Shown: positions 36,057 to 48,380, counted from the stretch's first letter. The stretch is 64,000 nt of DNA from Phanerochaete sordida (GCA_019973155.2 BPQB01000018.1:310001-374000), one strand, 5' to 3'. The notes: a model not told the origin generated them from the sequence alone. A program made the numbers and translations.

Positions 36057-39000
36057 ATGGAGATCTCGGTACAGAACATCGACCCAGCCACGGATCCTCA
36101 CAAACTTCGGCTAGCGATATCCTCTGCTCTAGCTTCTTGTGCGTTGCCGGACCACTGTCTACCCCTTCGGTTCCACTTCAGACTCGAGCTGCTGCCATCC
36201 TCTAGCACTCGCCAATCCCGTACTGGGCTACTCGTGTTACCCACGTACGAGATTGGTCGACTGTTCATGAAAGAGTACGGCAGCAGGCAGCCTCGCAGCC
36301 TCATCCGACTTGGATCACCCCCCAGGGCACTGGTCCTTATAATCAAATACCCCTCGACTCAGCGCAAATCGCAGCCGATTCCTTCTCACGTTGCCGCCCC
36401 TCACAAGGGACCTATGGTGCAGAGAGGGCAGACCACACCACACGTTGTACAACAGCCGGCACAGGTGCTAGGCGTTCACACTATCCAGTTTGGATGGGAA
36501 TGCCGGGACAACACATTCTCCATCGAATATGAGAAGACAGGTCTTGGGACAAGTCATCTCATGTTCGATGAAGACCGTCGCCAATTTCGCCTGCACCTCG
36601 TGCAGCCGAAGAATGTTTTGTCTGTTGTCCTACGCGCGGCGCATATAACCTGGGCCTCCCTCGACTCCTCAGGATCCATTCTCTTCTTTTCCCTTTCCTC
36701 TGTTCCGACATACGAAGCCAGCCGTCACGTCCCGAACTTGCACTCCAAGGAATTGCGCACGCAGTTGTCAGCGCTTGACACGCTGCACGAGCAGTGCGTA
36801 TCGTATACTTCTCTCTCGCTCCGAGTCCTCTGTGCCCACTCTCCCAAAAATGCCGGCATTCTTCGCGCCATGTGCGAGAACGCCCACATCTTCGTCCGAA
36901 GGTACACCTATCCTATCCGTCCGGGCAACATCTTTTCCGCCGACGTACGCCAACGCTACGATGACTGGCTTTCCTCCGAGCTCTTCGATATAGCATTTCA
37001 GGTGGACGCCATTGCTCGTTTCAACTTCATGGACCTTCAAGAGCTCTTGCGACTCAGACCGCACTTGAAGAAGATGCAGTCGACGATGGGTAGCTCCTAT
37101 GTCGCTGGCTTCATACGCTACCTTGGTGAAGAAGCACAGTCGTCCTCTTGGTACAGCAACACAGCCACAGCAGCCCCCGTCGACCACCTCGTCAAGTTCT
37201 TTCTGCAGTGCAAGAAGACGTTCAAGCCCGCGACGATGCTGCCGTTCAGTGACAAGGAGACCTTCCCTTGCTACCATGTCACGATAACGCCATCGCGACT
37301 CCTCCTGAGCGGGCCGTTCCCGGAGAAGAACAACCGCGTCATGCGGAAGTACGCTGAGTATACATCAAATTTTCTGCGGGTCGACTGCAAGGACGAAGAG
37401 GGCTTCCGATACCGCATGGACCGCGCTCTGGATACGCGAGGGTTCGTGCGCGAACGGTTCGGAGGCATCTTTTCCAAGGGTTTCTCTCTCGCCGGACGCC
37501 ATTACAACATGCTCCAATGGTCCCAGTCCGGGCTAAAGGATCACACCTTCTGGTTCGTCAAAGAATTCCAGATGTCCGGGCAGGCGGTGACAGTCAAGTC
37601 TATCATTGACGGGCTCGGCCTCTTCCACGACACGCCCTACGACCCCCGACTCGTATACTGCCCTGCGCGCCTCGGCGCCCGCCGAGCCCAGTCCTTCACC
37701 ACGACCGATGCAGCTGTCGAGGTGCAAGCTGACGAAATCCTGGTCAATCCGGACATTGAGGATGCATTCGGGAAGCGATCCTTCACGGACGGCGCAGGCC
37801 TCATCTCCGAGGAACTGATGGACGAGGTCTGGGAGCAGCTGCAGAAGAAGAGCCGTCGGTACGGCCGCGCTCAGACGCGGCCGGACGTGATCCAGCATCG
37901 CTTCCAGGGCAGCAAGGGCACGTCGACGGTGGACCGTGGCCTTCCCGGGCGCGTCCTCGTCATACGGCCCTCGATGATCAAGTTCGAGGCGCCGAAGCTC
38001 ACGACGCTGGAGGTGGCGACCGCATTCACGAAGGCGGGACCCTTCCGCCTCAACCGCCCGCTCATCATGCTCTTCGAGGGACTTCAGATCCGCGGCGGGT
38101 ATCGGATCCTGGAGAAGCTGCAGGACGCGGTCATCCAAGACACCATCAACGCTACGACCTCGCTGTCGACTGCATCCAGGCTGCTTGAGCCGCACGGCTT
38201 GGGAACGGGGTTCAAGGTCTCGTCTGTGTTCGCCAGCCTGGCCAAACTCCAGCTAGAGGGTATCCCCGACCCGTTCTTCTACCAAGTGCTAAAGGCCGCC
38301 ATATATCATATTCTCAGGGACCTCAAGTACCACGCTCGTATTCCCGTCCCTGACGGTTATACCCTGGTGGGTGTCGCGGATCCGTACGATTGCCTCGCGG
38401 CGGGAGAGGTCTTCGCGTGCGTCACGACGTCTACGAACACTGAGCCGACCTACCTCGAAGGCGACATGATGATCACGCGCTCTCCTGGAGTCCACCCTGG
38501 TGATGTGCAGGTTTGGCGTGCCATTGGACGCCCACCCAAGGACAGTCCGCTAGACAGGCATCCTATTAGGAATGCTCTGGTATTTCCGACCAAAGGTCAG
38601 CAGTCTTAGGACATATTTTATTTGCTGAGACTCACCCGCGTATTTCCTAGGATTGCGCCCCCCGGCGTCCTACCTCGGCGGGGGAGACCTTGATGGTAAG
38701 TCGAACTCTCCGTCTGCGAAAGGCTATAAGCTCACAGATAGTCAGGCGACGTCTACGTGTGTACGCCCACACCGGAGCTGCTCCCGAAAAAACTGTGGGC
38801 TCCTGCCGACTACGACCCCGGCATGCGGAAGGAAGTCCCGCAGCCGAGCACGCAGCAGGACATGGCAGACTTCGCGACCGAGTTCATCTGCAGCGACGTG
38901 AGTCCGCCGCCTCCTGAGACCGCGCACGCGCGCTTACACCGCGCGCCATGACAGAACATTGGCATCATCGCCAGCCGGTGGCTTGAAATCGCGGACAAGA

Positions 39001-39812
39001 GCCCCAAGGGGATCTTCGACACGCGCTGCCTCCGCCTCGCGCACATGCACAGCCTGGCCACGGACTACCCCAAGACCGGGCTCCCGGTGCCCCTCCAGGA
39101 CCTGCCGGAGAGCGACACGCGCACGGGCAGGCCTGACTGGAGTGCCCCGGAAACCGAAGGCACGGGGCGGTACTATCAAAGCACTCGCTACCTCGGCCGT
39201 CTCTTCCGCAAGGTACAGCTCCCGGAACCGCCTACCCCACAGCGGCCGAGACGGACGTATGGCGAGCCGCTCGCGCTGAATGTCGTCCTCGATTTTCTTC
39301 ACGGCGACAGCCGGACGGCCATGGACGTGCTCGACCGGGCGATCCACGACCTCGTTTCCCCATACGTCCAGGCGGCGCCTGTGCACAACAAGCAGCGCGT
39401 CGAACACGTGTGGAAGACGTACACGGAGTACCTGCCGCGTCTGCGGTCTATATGCATGTCGTACAGCCTGCACCAGCGGCGCGCAGCGATGCTCTCCGAG
39501 GAAGAAGTCGTGGCGGGAACCATCGTCGCACAGACGAGCCAGCCCGCGATGCGCAAGGAGCACATGTCCCAGATGCGCGAGCAGGTCTCACTCCTCACCG
39601 CCCACATCGCGGACCGCCTGGACGAAGGCGCCGGCGACGACGTGTACGAAGTCTTGAAGCGTGCATGGATCGCGTACAGGCTGCCAGCACTGAGGCCCGA
39701 TTCGTTCGGATCGAAGAGCTTCCGCATTATTGCACTTCATGAAATCTTCGATGCAGTCAAACGGATCGTAGCAGAGATAACCACAGACGACGCGGATGCC
39801 GCAGATACTTAG
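36057..39812 (+). CDS. Cellular RNA-dependent RNA polymerase, RdRP-2
   Basis: Paralogue of RdRP-1. Exons: 36057-38595, 38651-38695, 38746-38897, 38955-39812; 1197 residues. N-terminus MEISVQNIDPATDPHKLRLA; shared block IQFGWECRDNTFSIEYEK; catalytic site LGGGDLDGD at about residues 855-863; C-terminal LSEEEVVAGTIVAQTSQP. Exons 2 and 3 have the same lengths as in the other two copies. An in-frame ATG at 35985 would add 24 residues. I reject it because a leader intron appears to separate it from 36057 and the other copies also start with ME. The gene converges on SEC66, with just 129 bases between stop codons. Confidence 0.95.
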
Positions 39813-39941
39813 AGTAGCCCCCTTGCGTCTCTGCCATTGCCAGATATAGTCTTCGCGTCTTGGTGTATGATCCCGAAATTCGAAATGAATATGCTCAACT
39901 CTGAATGCATGATACAAGAGGGCCAAGAACGAAGCCACAGT
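39813..39941. other. Short convergent spacer, RdRP-2 and SEC66
   Basis: 129 bases between two stop codons. The two 3' UTRs probably overlap. Confidence 0.5.
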
Positions 39942-40862
39942 CTACTTGCGCTTCTTGCCCTTCTTTGCGGACTGTATATATATTCAGCATTGGGATCAAT
40001 GGCGTCATGTATGCGTACGCACCTTCGGTGTACGTGGGGTACTGGGAGACATCGAGCCGGAGGCTTCCCCGTCGCTTGACACTACGCTGCCGGCACCTGT
40101 GCTAGACGAGGAAGGAAGCCCATCAGCTTTTGCGACGGGTGTGGACGGCGTTGTGCTACCAGTCTGGGCAGGGAGTGCAGGGGGCGGCATGGGTGACCGT
40201 GGAGCAGGGCTAGGGCTGGGCACAGCGACGAGGTTGAGTTTGGCCTTGACGCCATACTTTTGCTCTGGCGGACGGAATCGCGTTTAGTAGACGTGTAGAC
40301 AGCTAAAGTGAGGACGACTCGCCTTTCTCAGCCTTCATAGACTCGATCGAATCGAGCAGAGCTTTCAACTTCTCGTTGTGCAGGACTTCCGTGGCCGTCT
40401 GGTAGATGATCTGCCCCCAGCCGTCGACGAAGGTGTTTGCCTCGGCCGCGGTCTCGAGGACCTCGGCTTCGAGCTCCTTCTCTGCGGCAAGCATGCTGTT
40501 CCATAGGTCGTCGCCTATTGAACCCTTCTGCAGCAAGTTCTGCATGGCGGGCTTGTCTTCGCGCAGGCGCATGATGCGGCTGACGTTTGTGACGGCGCGG
40601 CGGACGAGCGCGGCTTTCAGGAGGTGTTCTGGTGCAGGAGGGTCTGTCTTTTGCAATAAGGATACATAGATGTCGCGTTCGCGATGGCGAGGGAAGTAGG
40701 GTTCGATTACTTTCTCTGTGGCATGCGATTGAGAAACGGAACACGTATACAGCAGCGGAACGGAGACGTACTGGAGATGTGACGTTTGTAGAGGGTGCTG
40801 AAGACCCAGAGACCTCCGAAGACAATAAATACATAAAGGAGAGGAACAAGGAGGGAGGCCAT
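39942..40862 (-). CDS. SEC66: SEC66/SEC71, Sec63-complex subunit of the ER translocon
   Basis: ER membrane protein of the post-translational translocation complex. Four exons: 40772-40862, 40323-40715, 40023-40264, 39942-39971; 251 residues. A single N-terminal membrane anchor (LLVPLLYVFIVFGGLWVF) is followed by the conserved soluble part (RLREDKPAMQNLLQKGSIGD, EANTFVDGWGQ). The tail is Ser/Pro-rich and ends in the basic SAKKGKKRK. The intron 40265-40322 needs a GC donor. If it is retained, the protein ends at ESSSL (stop at 40303) and loses the basic tail, so two forms are possible. The basic tail is typical for the family, which supports splicing. Confidence 0.88.
40265..40322 (-). other. 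GC-AG intron in SEC66
   Basis: Minus-strand junction AAAG|GCGAGT ... CGCCAG. Splicing connects AEK to EQKYGVKAK and opens the frame to the Ser/Pro-rich tail. Confidence 0.7.
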
Positions 40863-41181
40863 GTCGGCGGAGGGGCGGGCGGGCCGTTGGCGTCGTCGGT
40901 GTAGCGGGTCTACGGGCAGTGGTCGAAAGCGCAGGCTGAGCTGGCACCGACGCGTCGCGTGGCAAACGGCGCTTGCCCCATTTGGCAGCCATCACCGGCC
41001 ACGGCGCTCTCATGTCGGCCTATCGGATCTCGGCCGACGCCGGCCCGAACCCCACGTTACCCCGGATCTGTGAACTGGGCGCAAGTCGCGCTTAGCGCTC
41101 TATATAATCCCTGCTGGCGGGTGCAGCCCTCCTCTCTCTCCTCAAATCCCCGGCGTGCCCTCAGCCTTCTCATCTACCACC
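40863..41181. promoter_or_regulatory. Divergent promoter of SEC66 and citrate synthase, with TATA box
   Basis: 319 bases between two divergent ATGs. TATATAA at 41101-41107 on the plus strand lies about 75 bases upstream of the citrate synthase ATG and is a good core promoter candidate. No TATA box was seen on the SEC66 side. Confidence 0.55.
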
Positions 41182-43362
41182 ATGTTCAAACGTACCACCG
41201 CATCCGCTAACGTGTTTGCACGCAGTCTCGCGGGGCAGAGACGTCTTGCCTCCACAAAGGTAGCGTCCTACCCCGCATTCCTACCCCGCATCGTATTCAT
41301 TCGTACAGACAATCAAAGAGGCTCTGGAGGAGGTCATCCCTGCTAAGAGGGCTCAGTTGCAAGCCCTGGTATGTCGTTAGTCTCGAAGCGCGTTGTCAGT
41401 GCTCATCCGTACCTGCAACGCGTAGAAAACCGAGCATGGCTCAGCAGTCCTGGGAGAGACAAAGGTAATTCTACGAACATCCTTGTGTGTGTGATATGTC
41501 GTGTTTACATGAGGCACAGGTCGAGCACCTCATTGGAGGCATGCGTGGCTTGAAGGCGATGTTGTGGGACGCGTCCGTCCTGGACCCGAACGAGGTAAAT
41601 GTCGCGTAATTACGCGTGGGCACGCTCAATGTTGACCCCGGTTCACAGGGTATCCGCTTCCATGGTATGAGCATCCCGGACTGTCAGAAGGCTCTTCCGC
41701 CTGCACCCGGAGGAAAGGAGATCATCGCCGAGAGTATGCTCTGGTTGCTCCTTACGGGCAAGGTGCCTACAGAAGCCGAAACGCGCCAGCTGTCCAAGGA
41801 GCTCGCGGAAAGGGGAGAACTCCCTAAGCACATCGAAAAACTACTCGATGAGTAAGTGATGACGCACTTCATTACTGGCCTGCGTTGAACGTTTCTCAGG
41901 CTGCCGCCCACTCTGCACCCCATGACCCAGCTGGGTATGGGTGTCGCTGCGCTGAACCACGACAGCCAGTTCGCGGCCGCTTACGAACGCGGCATCAAGA
42001 AGACGGAATATTGGACTTACGCCCTCGAGGACTCGCTCAACCTGATTGCGAAGCTCCCGGCGATCGCTGCTCGCATCTACCGGAATGTCTACAACCCCGG
42101 TAAATCGATCCCAGGCATCAACAAGGATCTCGACCTCGTCGGTAAGTGTTGAACGTTCGTCGCAAATGATGATATTCATGACGCGTCTAGGCAACTACGT
42201 CAACATGCTGGGTTACGGGGATAACCATCATCTTACGGAATATCTCCGACTCTATATCGCTCTCCACGGCGATCACGAGGGTGGGAACGCGTCTGCACAC
42301 ACCGCTCGTACGTGTTTCCCTTTGAACCATGGACTCCGGTGGCTGAGCGCAACGTAGACCTGATCAGCTCGACGTTGGCGGACCCCTACATCTCCTATGC
42401 GGGCGCGCTGTACGCCCTCGCTGGACCCCTTCACGGGTCAGTAGGCCACGCTCGATCGCAATGCGGCCCCTATTGACAGAGGTCTAGACTGGCCAACCAG
42501 GAGGTGCTCCGCTGGCAGCTGAACATGCGCAAGGAGCTCGGCGACAACCTTACGCACGACCACATCAAGGAGTTCCTGTGGAAGACCCTGAAGAGCGGCC
42601 AGGTCGTCCCCGGGTGCGCACGCCGCTCACGCTTTGCAAGGGTTGTGGCGCTAATCGCGTGTGTGGCGCAGATACGGCCACGGTGTCCTGCGCAACCCCG
42701 ACCCGCGCTTCACCGCGCTCCTGCAGTTCTGCGAGTCCCGTCCGGACCTGCTTGCCGACCCTGTCATCCAGATGGTCAAGAAGGTAACGTGACGCTGCAC
42801 ATCGTCTATGAGATAGTGTTCTGATTGAGTGCGCTAGACCTCGGAGGTTGCACCTACCGTTCTCAAGGAGCACGGCAAGGTACGTCTCTCGCTCCCGGCG
42901 ATCAGGGCAGCTTTTGACTCGTTTTAACTTCTTCAGACGAAGAACCCCCACCCGAACGTCGACGCTGCATCTGGTGAGTACATTCCTCCCGCATCAAGTA
43001 TCCAGTTGCTCACCCGAACGTCCTTGTAGGCTGTGTGCTGTACCACTACGGTATTACCCAGTTTAAGGTATTGTCTGCTGACCGCACCTCGCCCATTCGT
43101 TCGCTGATCTCTTGTCCAGTACTACACCGTCATCTTCGGTGTCTCTCGAGGTAAGCAGCTAGTCACACGACCCTCAATGGCCCATACTGACGTGGGTCGT
43201 AGCTCTTGGTGCTCTCACGCAAGTCGTCTGGGCGAGGGCCCTCGGTCTTCCGATCGAACGTCCGAAATGTTCGTATCACCAGCTGTTTCACTTTGTGTCC
43301 ACATGCTCACCCTAACGACAGCACTTTCCATGGACGCCATCGAGAAGCTGATCAAGCAGTAG
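41182..43362 (+). CDS. CIT1: Citrate synthase, mitochondrial
   Basis: Condenses acetyl-CoA and oxaloacetate to citrate in the mitochondrial matrix. Sixteen exons: 41182-41259, 41309-41368, 41426-41464, 41520-41594, 41649-41851, 41900-42141, 42191-42307, 42358-42436, 42488-42613, 42672-42783, 42838-42879, 42937-42973, 43030-43067, 43120-43150, 43203-43268, 43322-43362; 461 residues. An Arg/Ser-rich presequence ([15 protein letters not shown]) targets it to mitochondria. Active-site blocks are present: HGDHEGGN (near residue 261), PLHGLANQEVL, and [14 protein letters not shown] with its Asp. The C-terminus ([11 protein letters not shown]) lacks a peroxisomal SKL-like signal, supporting mitochondrial location. 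Confidence 0.95.
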
Positions 43363-43808
43363 TCGCGCTTGCTGCCGTCCGTTCGTGCGCTCCTGTAATA
43401 ACAGCTTGTATTAATGAAACTGGAACCTTGGACTTGGATATTTTGTTCGATATGTACATGGGACCTAAGGCTGCCGCTGTATCAAAATACAGCCCGAAAT
43501 GAAGATGAAGGATGCTTGCGCGAAGCAGACGCGCTTGGAAGAGGTAGAGAATGGAACGGGAAGGGAAGGAGGCAACAGTTCGTGTTACGACGGCGTGACG
43601 ATGCGTGAAGTTTCAAGACAACAAGAGGACCCAGAAGCCCGATAAGACATTTGGAAAGGGCGGTAGATTACAAGAAGACCTAGAAACGTCATCCCAGGCA
43701 GAAGAGTAAGCGAAGTTCATGGAGTCGTGAATATTTACGTCCACAGAAAGAGTCGCGAGTCATCAGAAAACCCGATAGTGAGAAAGACGAGAGACCAGGT
43801 ATAGGCAC
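43363..43808. other. Convergent spacer, citrate synthase and unknown protein
   Basis: About 445 bases with no gene. It contains both 3' UTRs. TGTACATG at 43453-43460 matches the PUF consensus at seven of eight positions. Confidence 0.45.
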
Positions 43809-45072
43809 TTAGAACCGGTTGCCGTGCTGAGGCGGGGGAGCGCCGCGGCCTGGTGCAGGGTAGCCACCGTGCGGCGGTGGCATACCTCCAGGGCCGGGGC
43901 GAGGGCCAGGATAGCCTTGGCCAGGACCGGGTGCTGGGTATCCTTGGGGCGGCGGGCCGCCGTAGCCCGGAGGAGGGCGGGGCCCGCCGTTGGGGTATCC
44001 GTGAGGCGACATGCCCTGCGGTGGCATCGGGCCGCCGCGACCACCAGGCGGGGGCATGGCCATTCCCTGCGGCGGCATGCCCTGCGGCGGCATCGGGCCC
44101 CCGCGGCCGACTGGGGGCACCGAGCCTGCGCGCATCGGCTGCGGGGGGCCTGGTGGCGGCGCGGCGCCGGGGTCGCGCAGCGAGACGGGGGCGCGCCCGT
44201 TCGGCGCGCCCAGTGGAGGGCTTTGCGAGCCTGAAGGCCCGGCGGGGTTCTTCTCCGCTGCTTTGATGATCTCGTCGCTGAGGTTCGCGTTAGCATCGAT
44301 CACCACGCGTGAGCATGTGGTACGCACTCAAGCAGATTCAAGGCAGCACAGAGGACCACCCACTCGACGCAGTCCTCGTTACCCTCGCCGAGCGTCTGCC
44401 ACACTGCTTTCTCCTCGGGAGACTTGCCAGTGATACTGATTCGAGTACCGCCGCCGTTCGGCCCAGGAGGGTTCTTTTGGATTTTGCCAAACTCGATACG
44501 CTTGGGGGGAATGTTGTGTCCCGCGTATGCAAAGTAGAACATGCTCCAGAACGCAGCATTGGGATTGGGTTTCGAGATCTGGAAGAGCGGAAGATCTGCG
44601 GAGTCTGGAGAGGGCAAGGACAGCTTGTAGATCGGCGAGAGAACGCCTGTGTTGGTGATAGACCATTTCAGGTTCCGTGAGGCCTCGCAGCGGACGACAC
44701 GTGAGCTAGAGGATGAATGGCCAGGATCCGATGCTGTCGCCTTGCCTGGCGCTGCATTAGCCCGCGGCGGGAAGAGCTTTGCGACACACAGATCGCCTTG
44801 CGGTGATGGTGTCAGGAGGTAATTCTCAGTGTTCTGGACGAAATGTGAGTGAGGGGGGACGGTACACGTCGCGTATGAGACTCACGTAGTTGGTATGCAG
44901 GTACGAGTACAGGATATTGGATGGCTGGCCTGTGTACTATGCCTTAGTAAACCACGAATGCCACACATACAAGCGGCGCATACCATGGGGGGTTACGATC
45001 AACGTAGGCAAGTGGTTGGGTATCGGTGGGTGGTTCGGCGACGTGTATACGGTATAAATAGCTGAAGCGCAT
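43809..45072 (-). CDS. Conserved-looking protein of unknown function with Pro/Gly-rich tail
   Basis: I do not recognise the family. Four exons, minus strand: 44971-45072, 44886-44924, 44328-44833, 43809-44277; 371 residues. The N-terminal 220 residues look folded, with aromatic-rich pieces (ILYSYLHTNYNTENYLL, AAFWSMFYFAYAGHNIPPKR) and a final helix (EDCVEWVVLCAALNLL). The C-terminal 150 residues are low complexity, with repeated GGPMPPQGMPP and PGPGQGYPGP motifs like those that drive condensate or RNA-protein contacts. No signal peptide or membrane segment is evident. Exon 1 and its donor are the weakest part: other GT sites exist, but only this choice keeps frame. Regulation is not evident. 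Confidence 0.75.
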
Positions 45073-45516
45073 AGCAGAGGTCAGGATACGGCCACGACGT
45101 TAGAAGAGCGGGGGAATCACCAGCCATGCCACTACTAAGAGAAGGGAGCGTCGACGAGGGGTATGTTGCAGGGAAGGAGCGCGATGGTCGTGGTAGGGAG
45201 GAGAGCAAGCGAGATAAATTAGAGCAGGGCGAGGACGCTGAGCCGGTTGCTGTTGCACGAAAGCGCGCAGCAATATTCGCGGACATGCACTGCGGGCGCC
45301 TGTCGTCACGCATCACGCCCGTCTGTCGGCTGTTGCCTGTTCCGTAACAGCGCTCGTCACGGTCGTGACTGACTGGCTGGACGTGCTCCTCATCGATTCT
45401 CGGCAGACTCTCCGTGTCCGCGACAACCTGGCTGCAACAACGCTCGCTCCCGCTCTTTACTTCTAAACCACTACCGGACACGCAGGGTCGCTGCCCACTT
45501 TGCCGTACCGCTCGAC
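45073..45516. other. Divergent spacer before the PP2A B56 gene
   Basis: About 445 bases between divergent starts. No gene. Promoters of the unknown protein and of the PP2A subunit must lie here. Confidence 0.45.
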
Positions 45517-48027
45517 ATGAAGGGACTCAAGAAGACTCTGGTCAATTCTGCCCCTCCTTGTTCGACCACGAACGCGTTCTGACACCGTCCCACAGCTCAG
45601 CAGAAGCTCCAAGTCTAACGAGTCGTCCTCTTCAAAAACCAAGGAAGCGAAGGCTGCTGCAGCCGCAGCTGCTGCCCCGCCCCCGCCGCCCCCGAACTCC
45701 GCCAAGCCCTTGCCGCAGCCGTCGTCGGCTGTAGCGAGTCTGAGCCATCTCGCCAACAACAGCAGCAACCACTCCCTGACGTCCACCAATGGATCAGCCG
45801 CCTCAGCGCGCACCTCTTCGTCTACCTCAGTCACCGGCGCCGCGCCCCAACGGGGATACAATGCACCAGATAGAGCTGCGCCAGCACCGCCGATTGTGGT
45901 AGTCAGCCCAGACACGTCTCCGGAGGTCATCGAACGAACCTCGTTGGACGGCGGGCCCGCCACTCCTCCCAGGTCGGGGACACTCAACAGACTTAGGACG
46001 GGACCCAAGGACACCATTCCTATCGTTGGCAAACCGCCGCGGAAACAGCGAAGCAGCCGGTTCGTGATTACAGAGAAGGTCGAGATAGAGAAGCTCCCAC
46101 CATTCCTGGGTACGTGCCGTCGCTTCGTCATGCTATACAATAGCTAAAGCGCGTACCTATAGAAACACCCCCTGCGGAACGACCACAGTTGTTCGTCAAG
46201 AAGCTACACCAATGCGCAGTCCTGTTCGACTTCAACGACACGAACGCGGAGCTCAAGGGGAAACAAATCAAGACCCAGACATTGCACGAGCTGCTGGAGT
46301 ACATCACCACGCAGCGAGGTGCCATCACTGAAAACATATACCCAGAGGTTGTCAAGATGGTCAGTTCGCTTTGCTTCTCACCGTGGAAAGCGCGCCATTG
46401 AGCGCCTGTGTCTCTGGACAGTTTGCGACAAATCTTTTCCGTTCGATACCCCCTCCTGTTAATCCTACCGGCGACGCATACGATCCTGAGGAGGATGAAC
46501 CCGTCCTCGAGCTCGCCTGGCCGCACCTCAAGGTCGTGTACGAGTTCTTCCTCCGCTTCGTAGAAAGTCCGGACTTCAACACCAACGTGGCCAAGCGATA
46601 CATCGACCAGACGTTCGTCCTGAACCTCCTCGAACTATTCGACTCAGAAGACCCACGAGAGCGAGACTTCCTGAAGACAACGCTTCACCGCATATACGGC
46701 AAGTTCCTTAATCTTCGTGCGCCGATCCGGAGAAGCATCAACAACGTCTTTTTCCACTTCATCTACGAGACCGAGAGGCACAACGGAATTGCAGAACTCT
46801 TAGAAATCCTCGGATCTATCATCAACGGTTTCGCTCTCCCCCTGAAGGAGGAGCACAAGACATTCCTCATGCGCGTGTTGATCCCTCTGCACAAAGTCAA
46901 GAGCCTGTCCATGTACCACCCGCAGCTCGCATACTGCGTCGTACAATTCTTGGAGAAGGATGCGGCTCTGGCTGAAGAGGTCGTTCTCGGCCTCCTCAAG
47001 TTTTGGCCGAAGGTCAACTCGCCGAAGGAGGTTATGTTCCTGAGTGAGATGGAGGAGGTGCTTGACGTAATCGATCCCGCCGAGTTCCAGAAGATCCAGG
47101 TTCCATTGTTCCAGCAACTTGCGCGTTGCATCAACAGCCAGCACTTCCAGGTCGCAGAGCGTGCGCTGCTGTACTGGAACAACGAGTACATTGTCAACCT
47201 CATGAGCGACAACCTCAACGTCATCCTTCCCATCGTGTTCCCGGCCCTGTACACAAACTCGAGGTCACACTGGAACCGGTGAGTATCGTTTATCTGGCCT
47301 TCGGAGACCTGGCGTCTTAATATCTTGCTAGGACAATCCATGCAATGGTCTACAACGCGCTGAAACTGTTCATGGAGATCAACCCTGATCTCTTCGATGC
47401 AGCGATGCAACAATACAAGCAGCGGAAGCTTGAGTGAGCCTTCTCATCTTCGTCACTGGCATGCGGTGCTGATTCGACCAGGGAGCGTCAACACGCTGTC
47501 GATCGATATGACCAGTGGCTCAAGCTGCGGCAGAAGGCGACGCAGAACGCGCACGGCAAGCTGCCAGAGGGTTTCCTGGAAGACGAACCCGCCCCTCCGC
47601 CACCACCCGTCGACGAAAACGATATCCTGGATATTTCCATGGACCTCAACGCCGTCGCGCTCGATGCCGACGTATCACTAGGAGAGCTGGACGAGACCGG
47701 AATCGAACGGGTTCCCATGGCTGATCCGGGGATGGACGTGAGTGTCAACTCTCTGTCTAGGGCACCGTACAATGGTTAAACCTTGTACAGCGGCCATTCC
47801 CCGAGGTGGGCGGACTCGAACACTCCCCTGGTGGTACGAATCTGCATTCGCGGCGGAAAAGTGCTCTTCCAGGTGCGGACGTTTTTCGCCGCTGGGTTCA
47901 CCGTATTTCTGACGGGATGCACGGTCCTTCTGCATCAGTCGATCCCACGGTACTCCGGGATCTCCAAGACCACCGAAGTCTGGATGACGCGGCGGTCAAC
48001 GCCGGGATGCCGCAGGACGGCCCATGA
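45517..48027 (+). CDS. RTS1: PP2A regulatory subunit B56 (B'), RTS1 type
   Basis: Targets protein phosphatase 2A to substrates in cell cycle and stress control. Seven exons: 45517-45540, 45596-46109, 46163-46359, 46422-47278, 47332-47433, 47482-47737, 47791-48027; 728 residues. A long disordered N-terminus has an Ala8-Pro6 run. The HEAT-like B56 core starts near [20 protein letters not shown] and includes the highly conserved NFKPIMP-equivalent and [17 protein letters not shown]. The C-terminal extension is low complexity. The tiny first exon encodes only MKGLKKTL; its donor (GTCAAT) is weak but the join is in phase, and a similar MKG start is usual. Convergent with RdRP-3. Confidence 0.93.
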
Positions 48028-48380
48028 GCGGTCCATGGACGACGCAGTGTACAGTCTCTTCATGTGGGCCTCGTGTTCCTTTCTCATATATCCCAACGAC
48101 TTCCTTCATCCGTTCATCCGTGGATCGGTTTCTCCCCCAGCGTTCACAGTAGCCTCTTGGACCTCAGGCCCGTACTAAACATCCGTCGTATACACATGTT
48201 GTGCTGTCCCGTTACTTGTTTATCGATTTCTTTTTCCTTCAGGATCACTGTGTTTGCTGGTGCGGGCACTCTTGATCCAACGGACGAAACGAACGGCGGC
48301 GATGGAGCGTTCCCGCGATGCTACTCATGTACGCTCCTGGAACGACTGGCATCCATTTAAACACTTCGCCTTTCGTGCTC
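48028..48380. other. Convergent spacer, PP2A B56 gene and RdRP-3
   Basis: About 350 AT-richer bases containing both 3' UTRs. No gene found. Confidence 0.5.

Noticed and set aside
45051..45060. TATAAATA on the plus strand
   Set aside because: It falls inside exon 1 of the unknown minus-strand protein and lies about 460 bases before the next plus-strand ATG.
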